Source: an uncultured Ruminococcus sp.
GTDB taxonomy: Bacteria > Bacillota > Clostridia > Oscillospirales > Acutalibacteraceae
Direction: 5' to 3'
DNA: 7,968 nt
NCBI GenBank assembly: GCA_900554995.1
Contig: USJJ01000046.1
Span: 1-7,968, forward strand
The notes under the pieces are model-generated. The model saw only the letters and a program-made list of their open reading frames with translations. It had not been told where the DNA came from and made no database searches. Shown here piece by piece: positions 1-5,922 of this stretch. The position numbers and the translations under genes are program-made. The first letter of the stretch is position 1; every line of letters starts with the position of its first letter.

Positions 1-118
1 GGCTGACGTGCATGCCCGTGTAGCTTTTCCACGAGTCGATTTCAAGGCGATTTGTTACGCAGTACGGCTCAATCTGCCTTATCTGATTTTTGAGTACGTT
101 CGGGTTGAGTGTGTGCAT
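1..118 (-). CDS. Partial unidentified reading frame, N-terminal 39 codons
   Basis: A minus-strand frame starts at ATG 116-118 and stays open to the window edge, so only the N-terminus is visible. It begins MHTLNPNVLKNQ and continues through PYCVTNRLEIDSWKSY, a soluble-looking, mixed-charge sequence with no signal peptide. I do not recognise the family. An in-frame ATG lies four codons upstream at 128-130, but the only purine-rich ribosome site (AAAGGA, 131-136) abuts it, so the start at 118 with a 12-nt spacer is more likely. The gene runs in the same direction as the upstream GRE operon, 150 nt after the isomerase stop, so it could be co-transcribed or be the next unit. The coding case rests on an open frame with a mix of codons like its neighbours. 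Confidence 0.5.
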   Translation of the reverse strand, partial: MHTLNPNVLKNQIRQIEPYCVTNRLEIDSWKSYTGMHVS

Positions 119-268
119 TTTTTTGACCATTCCTTTCTTTGTAGGAAGTTGAAATATATAATTCTGAAATTATGTGCTATATTGAAAAATGCTTGTTTAT
201 ATCGTGCTTAGCAGAATTTCACCAAGGCTTCCCCTTGAGGGGAAGGCTGATAAATGTCAGCAGAAAAT
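119..268. other. A/T-rich intergenic gap with a hairpin repeat
   Basis: This gap separates the isomerase stop from the partial frame at the left edge. Positions 140-220 are strongly A/T-rich and could hold a promoter for the leftmost gene, but I found no -35/-10 pair good enough to report. Positions 224-261 hold the hairpin repeat described separately. There is no U-run after the hairpins on the minus strand, so a classical rho-independent terminator is not supported. Confidence 0.5.
224..261. repeat. Palindromic repeat, copy 1 (CTTCCCC/GGGGAAG)
   Basis: CTTCCCC and GGGGAAG pair across the loop TTGA, and the pairing resumes for about 2 bp after one mismatch. A second small hairpin, GCTGA - TAAATG - TCAGC, follows at 246-261. 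The plus-strand text GGGGAAGGCTGATAAA resembles GGGGAGGCTGATCAAA in the second copy at 2617-2650, which lies in the opposite orientation. This suggests a dispersed intergenic repeat family rather than a gene-specific terminator. It sits just after the isomerase stop. Confidence 0.55.
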
Positions 269-1285
269 TTACCTATAACACTCCACAATACCTGCATTGC
301 CGCTGAGCTTGAATTTACCCTCGGCGGCAACGGGCATCAGGAAGTAATCGCCTTTCTTGATTGGCTTTTCGTAGCCGTCACCCGTGATTTTTCCCTCGCC
401 CTCCGTGACAACATAGATCCTTGCGCCGTTGTCAAGGCTGAATTCGCCGCCCGAAAGCTCGATTTTCCTGACCGTGAAGCTCGTTGTCATTCTCTCGTCA
501 ATGAACGAAAGGTACTTTACACCGCCCTTGTCGCTGATAACGGCAGGATCAATGGGCGCAGGATATTTCAGGCTGACATCAAAACATTTCATAGCTGTCT
601 TTTTGTCAATGCCAAGATACATCTCGTTGTCGCTGAGCTTGTAATCGCCGCACCAGCGCTCGGGCTGAATCGTGAAATCCGACGGCTCCTGAACCTCGAG
701 AAGCAGGCAGCCTGCGCCGATTGCGTGAACCATTTTCGCAGGTATATAGACAACGTCGCCTGGCTTGACCTCAAAGGATTCGAGCAGATCCTCCATAACG
801 GTTTTGCTGTTTTCACTCTCGTCGATCGCCTTTTCAAACTGCTCCATCGTCACGCCGTCCTTGAAGCCGTAGAAAATCTTTCCGCCCGGACGTGTGGCAA
901 GGATATACCAGCTCTCCTCCTTGCCGTATGAGGAGTTAAAATACTTTCTTGAAAATGGCTTGTCGGGGTGTGCCTGAACGGGGAGCCGAATCGCACTGTC
1001 AAGAATTTTTGTCAGCACGCCGAGGTCGTCACGCTCACCGATAATTTCCTTTTTATATTTGTCAAGGGCGTCATTGAGATAAAGATCCTCGCCCTTAATT
1101 TTAGAGATACCCTCATATTTGTCCGTGCTTCCCTCATTGAGAGCATGAACGCTTGAAACGACCCATTCCTCGGGATAGTTGCCGTCCTCGGAATCGTCCG
1201 AGAAGAAGTCGGCGAAAAGCTTTCCTCCTTTGTAGACACGGAAAACCCTGTTCCGCTCAAAAAAGATCGGATAATTGTAAAACAT
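269..1285 (-). CDS. manA: Class I phosphomannose isomerase-like protein (short ManA type)
   Basis: A 338-residue cytoplasmic cupin metalloenzyme of the type that interconverts mannose 6-phosphate and fructose 6-phosphate. The family zinc site is readable: Gln104 and His106 in PVQAHPDKPF, Glu124 in GKEESWYIL (121-129) and His187 in PGDVVYIPAKMVHAIG (175-190). EVQEPSDFTIQPER (197-210) carries an Arg near the usual active-site position. The C-terminal half is a second cupin-like barrel ending GKFKLSGNAGIVECYR. The length matches the short Bacillus-type ManA. The start follows AAGGGGG at 1293-1299 with a 7-nt spacer, 16 nt after the kinase stop. It is the last clear gene of the GRE operon, which hints that it acts on a sugar phosphate made by this pathway instead of, or as well as, mannose 6-phosphate. 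Family assignment is firm; the substrate is inferred. Confidence 0.88.
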   Translation of the reverse strand: MFYNYPIFFERNRVFRVYKGGKLFADFFSDDSEDGNYPEEWVVSSVHALNEGSTDKYEGISKIKGEDLYLNDALDKYKKEIIGERDDLGVLTKILDSAIRLPVQAHPDKPFSRKYFNSSYGKEESWYILATRPGGKIFYGFKDGVTMEQFEKAIDESENSKTVMEDLLESFEVKPGDVVYIPAKMVHAIGAGCLLLEVQEPSDFTIQPERWCGDYKLSDNEMYLGIDKKTAMKCFDVSLKYPAPIDPAVISDKGGVKYLSFIDERMTTSFTVRKIELSGGEFSLDNGARIYVVTEGEGKITGDGYEKPIKKGDYFLMPVAAEGKFKLSGNAGIVECYR

Positions 1286-1301
1286 ATTTTAACCCCCTTG
1301 G

Positions 1302-2591
1302 TTATTCGTACCTGATAAGCTGTCTTGCCTCGTCAAGGCTCGGATAAATTCCGCTGCCTGCCATTGCCGAAAGTGCCGCACCGTAAGCGGCTTCCTCCTT
1401 ATAGAGCGGAATACTGATTTTTTTGCCGAACATCTCGGCAGTCACACGTCTGAGCGCCGGATTTTTCCGTATTCCGTTGCCCGAGCAGACGATTTTTTTG
1501 CAGTCCTTGCCGATGAGCTTATACATATCGTGAAGCTCCCGAGACATTCCGATAATCGTCGAAAGCAAGATATCCTCGGGTGTAAAATTATTCTCGTCAA
1601 TGCCCGAGTATGAGCCTTTGAGCGTCGGATCAAGCCTTGTTCCGCAAAATCTTGTGTCGGCAATGATTGAAGTTGTGCTCTTTTTTTCGAGAGCCTTATC
1701 AATCCTTTTGTATATATTTTCGCATTCTTCGCCCGTTGCAAGCTCCGCACATTTTGCAATGAAGCTCGCCGCAGTCGCAAAGGCTCTGCCGCCGCAGAGA
1801 GCACAACCGGCATAGAGATACTTGCCATCGGTAAACGGACGTGCTTCTATACCGTTCGGCGCATCTGCGCTGTCGCCGATAACCGAAATCTGCGAACCTG
1901 TGCCGAAGTTGAGCAATGCACTTTTATTGTCGCTGACCGAGCCGATGAAGCTCGCTTGATTGTCACCGAGAGCGACAGTGACGGGGATTCCGGCATATTC
2001 GCCGACTGTTTCAATCTTGTCCGTTACTTTCGGCAGACAGCTCAAATCCGTATTGAATTTTTTATTTTTAATGTCGAAAAGACCGAGCGAAGCGGCATTT
2101 GTAACGTGCATGATCGGCTCGGATTTTTTGCAAAGAGTTATTGCAATGTAATCGCCGATTGTCATTATGTATTTTGTCTTTTCTGGCACAAGTCCGTTCT
2201 CACGGTTATAGAAGTCGGAGACCAAACCGTAGCCTGCAAACGAGCCGAGACGCTCGGCATAGCTTTTGCCGTCCTTGTATTCAAGGTTGCCCCTGGCGTC
2301 CTGCCAGGTGTAAAGCGGAGAAATCGCCCTGCCGCTCTCGTCGGCGTAGAGAATACCGTGCATCTGATTGGAAATGCCGATTGCTTTTGTTTCGGCATTG
2401 CAGAGCTTTTTGACAATATTTTCAACGATTTCCGTTATCCGCTCGGGCGATTGAATTCGCTCATATTCCTTGTCGGTCTTTATGAACGAATCGTTGTTCA
2501 TATTTACGGAATCGAGAATTTCGCCGCTTTCACAGTCAACGATAATTCCGCATATCCCCGTTGTTCCTATATCAATTCCGAGTGAGTTCAT
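1302..2591 (-). CDS. FGGY-family carbohydrate kinase, sedoheptulokinase-like
   Basis: A 429-residue ATP-dependent sugar kinase. The N-terminal ATPase motif LGIDIGTTG is at 4-12, the sugar-side segments IGISNQMHGIL (71-81) and YTWQDAR (94-100) follow, the likely catalytic base is Asp210 in VALGDNQASF, the phosphate segment is NFGTGSQI (228-235), and the C-terminal ATP-binding segment includes CSGNGIRKNPALRR (369-382) and AAYGAALSAM (401-410). TWQDAR and GDNQ resemble sedoheptulokinases (SHPK) more than xylulo- or glycerol kinases, but the substrate is not certain. At 429 residues it is short for FGGY kinases, which are commonly 450-520. I place the start at 2589-2591 because AAAGGAG (2599-2605) lies 7 nt upstream. 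A longer frame back to 2642 reads through the hairpin repeat and is rejected. It follows the GRE and precedes the isomerase by 16 nt. Confidence 0.85.
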   Translation of the reverse strand: MNSLGIDIGTTGICGIIVDCESGEILDSVNMNNDSFIKTDKEYERIQSPERITEIVENIVKKLCNAETKAIGISNQMHGILYADESGRAISPLYTWQDARGNLEYKDGKSYAERLGSFAGYGLVSDFYNRENGLVPEKTKYIMTIGDYIAITLCKKSEPIMHVTNAASLGLFDIKNKKFNTDLSCLPKVTDKIETVGEYAGIPVTVALGDNQASFIGSVSDNKSALLNFGTGSQISVIGDSADAPNGIEARPFTDGKYLYAGCALCGGRAFATAASFIAKCAELATGEECENIYKRIDKALEKKSTTSIIADTRFCGTRLDPTLKGSYSGIDENNFTPEDILLSTIIGMSRELHDMYKLIGKDCKKIVCSGNGIRKNPALRRVTAEMFGKKISIPLYKEEAAYGAALSAMAGSGIYPSLDEARQLIRYE

Positions 2592-2660
2592 TTGGGTGCT
2601 CCTTTGTACGGCTTTCTTTTGATCAGCCTCCCCTTGAAGCAAGGGGAGCTTAATTATGTC
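2592..2660 (-). other. GRE-kinase intercistronic spacer
   Basis: This is the only wide gap in the minus-strand operon: 69 nt from the annotated GRE stop, or 85 nt from the stop in the restored frame at 2677-2679. It holds the hairpin repeat at 2617-2650 and the kinase Shine-Dalgarno at 2599-2605. No second promoter is evident. The hairpin could alter mRNA stability or the ratio of GRE to kinase; this is inference. Confidence 0.5.
2617..2650. repeat. Palindromic repeat, copy 2 (CTCCCCTT/AAGGGGAG)
   Basis: An 8-bp perfect stem, CTCCCCTT (2628-2635) with AAGGGGAG (2641-2648), closes the loop GAAGC. Read on the minus strand it continues GGCTGATCAAAAG, matching the GGCTGATAAA flank of copy 1 on the plus strand. 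The copies are therefore in opposite orientation. No U-run follows in the direction of operon transcription, so it should not be a strong terminator. Confidence 0.6.
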
Positions 2661-5006
2661 TCAAAAGACTCTTCTCTCACTCCAAATTCGCCGATTTGGG
2701 ATCGAGACGGCGAATGATATCCTGCTGGATAGCGGGGGGGAGAGGTCGAGGAAGTTTACGAATGTTCCGTGAATTCTCATAATATACACTCCGCTCGGTG
2801 CGTATTTCTCGGGCTCGGCAAGAACCTTTCTGAGAATTTCGGCTGTTGTGACGTTAACATAGAGGTAGAACGGAGAAACGCCCTCTTTAAGCGGATTGAA
2901 AAACAGCGGATTTACGATTTTATCCCTGAATTCAACGCCCTTGTCCTCATATGTTTCCGCCTTGAAATACTTCGGGTCAACGCCGAGGTGGGAGGCATAG
3001 CCGCCGTTGAACTTGTCAAACGGCATCTTCATATTTGAAAGCACACGGAAGCCCAGTCCGTTTTCGGCACTGCCGTAGAGCGGATCAACACCGTAGTTGA
3101 GCATATCACGGCTTTTTCTGCCGTCGGGTGTTGCGCCGACCCAGTAGCCGTAGAGAAGATGGGTTGACGGGGTGCTGAAATCGGGTCTGAACGGATTGCC
3201 GAGATAGTTTTTCTCGTTCGCAACCACATCGGCAACCCTTGATGCGATCTCGCCTGCCTCGTTGTCAACCTTTTCAATGTTGTTTCCGTATTTATCTGCA
3301 CCGAGCAGGAAGTCACGCAAATCCTCGTAGCCCACAAAATCGGCTTTGAGTGCCGGAATGAGCTTATCTGCGTCCTGCGGTCTTTCTTTAAGCAGCTTGT
3401 CGATTGCTGCGAAGCAGTCGGCAACAACGGTTGTGCCGTGGATAAGACAGCCGCTTCCGTTATACTTCGTGCCCTGCTTGTGAATGTCTCTTGCATCGAT
3501 TCCGTTGCGCTGACCGCCCATAAAGCAGGAGAGGAACGGAACACGCTGAGTTGAAATAGCCTCTGATGCGCCGTTGGCGGACTTAGCCATTTCGTGAGCA
3601 AAGAACTTCACGTTTTTATAGAATTCCTCACGGATATTTTCAAGCGGAGCTTTCTCCACGTTGCAGAGCTTTTCACCCGTGACGAGCGAATAGCCTCCCG
3701 TAAGGGTCATTTCAAGAATCTTCGGCAGGTTGAACCAACTGTTGGTCGTGTTGGCGTTGTCCTCGCCCATAATCAGCGGCTCCTGACAGCCTGCGATTGC
3801 GATATCGGGGAGATCATCCTTGTCAACGCCGTGTGAGCCGAGCGTTTCAAAGAGTGCGTCGTCGTTGAACATCGACGGAGTGAGAACGCCGGGAGAGAAG
3901 AAAAATCTGCCAAGCTCACGGTAGAGCTTTTCGGGAGTGTTCTTATGGAGCTTAACCGAGAGTATCGGCTGCGGCAGGTTCATATCGTAGTAAGCGTCAA
4001 GCAGCGCATATGTAGTCGGGTTTGTCAGATCCTCGCCGCAGACGCTGCGTCCGCTGACGATGATGTTCTGTGAGATTGCCCAGCTTCTGTCCGCAACATT
4101 GAAGAAAACAAGGAAATGCTTGAACAAGGCCGCAGTTTCGTCACGGTCGAGTCCGTTTCTGTACGGCTCAAAAATTCTGTCGGCATTTCCGACGGAGAAT
4201 GCGAACGGGTTCGGAGCCTGCTCAAGGCACATCATCTGCCATAATATGATAAACGACTGAATTGCTTCATAGAGATTTTCCGCTCCGTTGAAGGGGACTT
4301 TTTTGAGCGTATCTGCCATGAGAATAAACTGCGATTTCTGCGGCTCCGGCAGAGCTTCTGCCTTTTCTCTTGCGAGCTTTTCGTATCTTGCGGCAAGGTC
4401 GCACGCCGCCTCAAGGGCGATAACAAATGCCTTGTAGCCGTTGCCCTCCTTATTATTCATCTCGTTGATGAGAGCTTTAAGTCCGTGCTTCAAAGCAAAA
4501 CGGAAGTCGGGAATAAGATGTCCCGTAACCTGTTCAAAGAAATATATAACTTCCTTCGTGTAGCTTTCGCTTTCGGAATATACCTTTTTGAGCTTCTTTG
4601 CGTATTCTGTCTTGAGAAATTCGTCCTTGGCTTTCTTGATTCTCTCCTCGGTAAATTCCTCGTTCGGCACGATATCGCCGAAAACAGCGGCAGGGTCGCA
4701 GTAGCCTGCAAACTCCTCAACCCTGAACGACGGATTGATAAGCGCATAGCTTCGTGCAAAGGAATCGTCCTGAGTGCCTGCAAAGATCTGATTTTCGTCA
4801 AGGTCAATTGGGATATCCTTTACGATTTCCTTAATTATGAGAGCCTTTTTGACCTCCTCATCGTATTCGGCAAGCGAGTCGTAGATCTCAAGTTCCTTTT
4901 CCTTGGCGATGAACCAGCCGTCAAGTCTGTCCTTGGCTCTCTCGTGTTTGAAGAGCACCTTTGCCTTTTCGGTCACTTTTTCAGGCGTATAGATGTCAAA
5001 TATCAT
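2661..5006 (-). CDS. Glycyl radical enzyme (PFL/glycerol-dehydratase superfamily), 3' end out of frame
   Basis: A 781-codon frame encoding an anaerobic radical enzyme with the PFL domain first and the glycyl radical domain last. The catalytic thiyl site is AIAGCQEPL with Cys407. Glu409 gives the Cys-x-Glu pattern of the eliminase branch (glycerol, diol, choline and hydroxyproline enzymes) rather than the Cys-Cys of pyruvate formate-lyase. WVGATPDGRKSRD (622-634) is a conserved family segment. The radical is expected on Gly747 in MRIHGTFVNFLDLSP. After this, a run of seven C shifts the frame: the literal tail is LSSRISFAV... to a stop at 2661, whereas the neighbouring frame gives AIQQDIIRRLDPKSANLE and stops at 2677, as expected for this family. 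The start has GGAGG at 5014-5018, 14 nt after the activase stop. No N-terminal microcompartment-type extension is seen. The substrate is unknown. Confidence 0.92.
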   Translation of the reverse strand: MIFDIYTPEKVTEKAKVLFKHERAKDRLDGWFIAKEKELEIYDSLAEYDEEVKKALIIKEIVKDIPIDLDENQIFAGTQDDSFARSYALINPSFRVEEFAGYCDPAAVFGDIVPNEEFTEERIKKAKDEFLKTEYAKKLKKVYSESESYTKEVIYFFEQVTGHLIPDFRFALKHGLKALINEMNNKEGNGYKAFVIALEAACDLAARYEKLAREKAEALPEPQKSQFILMADTLKKVPFNGAENLYEAIQSFIILWQMMCLEQAPNPFAFSVGNADRIFEPYRNGLDRDETAALFKHFLVFFNVADRSWAISQNIIVSGRSVCGEDLTNPTTYALLDAYYDMNLPQPILSVKLHKNTPEKLYRELGRFFFSPGVLTPSMFNDDALFETLGSHGVDKDDLPDIAIAGCQEPLIMGEDNANTTNSWFNLPKILEMTLTGGYSLVTGEKLCNVEKAPLENIREEFYKNVKFFAHEMAKSANGASEAISTQRVPFLSCFMGGQRNGIDARDIHKQGTKYNGSGCLIHGTTVVADCFAAIDKLLKERPQDADKLIPALKADFVGYEDLRDFLLGADKYGNNIEKVDNEAGEIASRVADVVANEKNYLGNPFRPDFSTPSTHLLYGYWVGATPDGRKSRDMLNYGVDPLYGSAENGLGFRVLSNMKMPFDKFNGGYASHLGVDPKYFKAETYEDKGVEFRDKIVNPLFFNPLKEGVSPFYLYVNVTTAEILRKVLAEPEKYAPSGVYIMRIHGTFVNFLDLSPPLSSRISFAVSIPNRRIWSERRVF
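2734..2740 (-). other. C7 homopolymer causing a frame break in the GRE tail
   Basis: The coding strand reads CTC TCC CCC CCG across seven C, codons 755-758. Slipping back one base, or adding one C, continues GCT ATC CAG CAG GAT in a frame that ends as a normal GRE C-terminus. Removing two C gives the same tail with one Pro fewer. C CCC CCG also fits the X XXY YYZ form of a -1 slippery heptamer. No other G/C run this long was seen in the window. It may be a sequencing or assembly error, a genuine mutation, or functional slippage. Confidence 0.8.
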
Positions 5007-5020
5007 ACCGCTACCTCCGT

Positions 5021-5725
5021 TCAGGTTTCTATAAAATGTATGCCGTCCTTTTCGAGACGGTTTTTGAATATTTTTATTTGTTCATCGGTCACAAAGCCGT
5101 CCGTAATTTGATACTCCTCTGTCCATTTGCATTTGCCGTATTCGTGGTATGCGAGTATCTCAACAACGGCGTTTGCCATATCCATTTTTTTGAACAGCCC
5201 GGCAAATGGCTCTGGATCTGTGTTGACGTGATTTATCAGCGGGATTCTTATATGAAGCTGACTTCTACTGCCGGAGAGCTTTATCAGGTTTTCAATCGTC
5301 ATCTTATTGCTGTGTCCTACATACCTTTTATGTATATCGTCGTCGGGATGCTTTATATCGACTATCATATAATCAACGTAGTCGGAAATTTCGCAAAGTC
5401 TCGGGCTTGAACCGTTGTTTTCGATAGCCGTATTTACTCCGAGCGTCTGCGCCTTTTTCAATACATATATAAGATCATCGGGCTGCAAAGTCGGTTCCCC
5501 TCCGGTGAACGTGACCCCGCCGCCGTCAAAGAACATCATTCGGCTGCGTTCAATTTCATCGACAACCGCGTCGTTCGGAACGTCCTCCGCTTTATCGGAA
5601 TCAAGCGGCATACTCTCGGGATTCGAGCACCATTTACACCTGAAATTGCATCCCTGTAAATGATATACAAGGCGATTCCCGGGACCGTCCTGTGAATAAT
5701 TAAAGCCTTTTTGTAAAATCCTCAT
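5021..5725 (-). CDS. Radical-SAM glycyl radical enzyme activase
   Basis: A 234-residue activating enzyme that uses a [4Fe-4S] cluster and S-adenosylmethionine to place the radical on its partner GRE. The cluster motif is QGCNFRCKWCSNPES with Cys26, Cys30 and Cys33. The SAM-contacting segment is FTGGEP (73-78). MIVDIKHPDDD (120-130) and HIRIPLINHVNTD (158-170) match the later conserved blocks of GRE activases. Only two other cysteines occur (111 and 199), and nothing is inserted between the CxxxCxxC motif and the GGE block, so the ferredoxin-like double-cluster insert of many diol-dehydratase and choline-lyase activases is absent, as in pyruvate formate-lyase activase. The start follows GGAGG (5732-5736) by 6 nt. 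It is the first gene of the operon, which makes the pairing with the next gene very likely. Confidence 0.93.
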   Translation of the reverse strand: MRILQKGFNYSQDGPGNRLVYHLQGCNFRCKWCSNPESMPLDSDKAEDVPNDAVVDEIERSRMMFFDGGGVTFTGGEPTLQPDDLIYVLKKAQTLGVNTAIENNGSSPRLCEISDYVDYMIVDIKHPDDDIHKRYVGHSNKMTIENLIKLSGSRSQLHIRIPLINHVNTDPEPFAGLFKKMDMANAVVEILAYHEYGKCKWTEEYQITDGFVTDEQIKIFKNRLEKDGIHFIET

Positions 5726-5737
5726 AATAAGCCTCCG

Positions 5738-5759
5738 TATATTAGTTCATGCTAACATA
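5738..5759. promoter_or_regulatory. Candidate operator: inverted repeat over the operon promoter
   Basis: TATATTA (5738-5744) and TAACATA (5753-5759) form an interrupted inverted repeat, six of seven positions paired across 8 nt. It overlaps the -10 element and the predicted transcription start of the GRE operon. On the plus strand AACAT also recurs at 5754-5758, 5764-5768 and 5776-5780, roughly one helical turn apart. This placement suits a repressor, but the region is A/T-rich and chance is possible. No regulator gene is visible in the window. Confidence 0.25.
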
Positions 5760-5777
5760 TTTTAACATTTTTTTCAA
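5749..5777 (-). promoter_or_regulatory. Sigma-A type promoter of the GRE operon
   Basis: On the minus strand TTGAAA (5772-5777) is followed after exactly 17 nt by TAGCAT (5749-5754), with an extended -10 TG one base upstream (TGTTAGCAT). The predicted start is near 5742, giving a leader of about 17 nt that contains the activase Shine-Dalgarno. The -35 matches five of six consensus bases and the -10 four of six. Confidence 0.6.
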
Positions 5778-5807
5778 CATATAAAGAATTTTTCAGCAAA
5801 TATACAA

Positions 5808-5845
5808 AAATATGCAGTTCCAAACTGGGAATTTGCCCCAAAAAC
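5808..5845. other. Imperfect hairpin in the divergent promoter region
   Basis: GCAGTTCC near 5814-5821 can pair with GGAATTTGC at 5828-5836 with one bulged base and a G-T pair. A/T-rich sequence flanks it, and AAAAAC-GCA-GTTTTT lies just beyond at 5840-5855. It sits between the two divergent promoters, upstream of the coaX -35. It could be a regulator site or a weak bidirectional terminator. No known operator consensus was recognised. Confidence 0.2.
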
Positions 5846-5876
5846 GCAGTTTTTTATTGCTGTTATGTTATTAAAG

Positions 5877-5905
5877 TTGACTTTTGAATTAAAAGCCAAT
5901 ATAAT
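5877..5905 (+). promoter_or_regulatory. Near-consensus promoter of coaX-panT
   Basis: TTGACT (5877-5882) and a perfect TATAAT (5900-5905) are separated by 17 nt. Transcription should begin near 5912, leaving only about 11 nt before the coaX ATG. There is no room for a leader riboswitch, so expression is probably set at initiation. Confidence 0.8.
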
Positions 5906-5922
5906 TTTATACGGTGAATAAT

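Noticed and set aside
224..261. Hairpins after the isomerase as a rho-independent terminator
   Set aside because: No U-run follows on the minus strand, and the element resembles a second copy inside the operon, which favours a repeat.
254..931. Long plus-strand frame opposite the isomerase gene
   Set aside because: It is antisense to a gene with clear zinc-site motifs and has no ribosome site; it is a shadow frame.
1956..2585. 209-residue plus-strand frame opposite the kinase
   Set aside because: It lies wholly antisense to the FGGY kinase and no family motif is visible.
2592..2642. Upstream extension of the kinase by 17 codons
   Set aside because: It would translate the hairpin repeat and lacks a ribosome site, while the ATG at 2591 has AAAGGAG at ideal spacing and gives the canonical N-terminus.
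2682..2699. Hairpin as stimulator of frameshifting at the C7 run
   Set aside because: It begins about 35 nt downstream of the slippery run, farther than usual -1 stimulators, and the stem is only 6 bp.
4485..5111. 208-residue plus-strand frame opposite the GRE start
   Set aside because: It is antisense across the GRE start and activase end, without promoter or ribosome site.
5914..5922. GTG start for coaX
   Set aside because: It would lie within or next to the predicted transcription start; the ATG at 5923 gives the family N-terminus and uses GGTGA as ribosome site.
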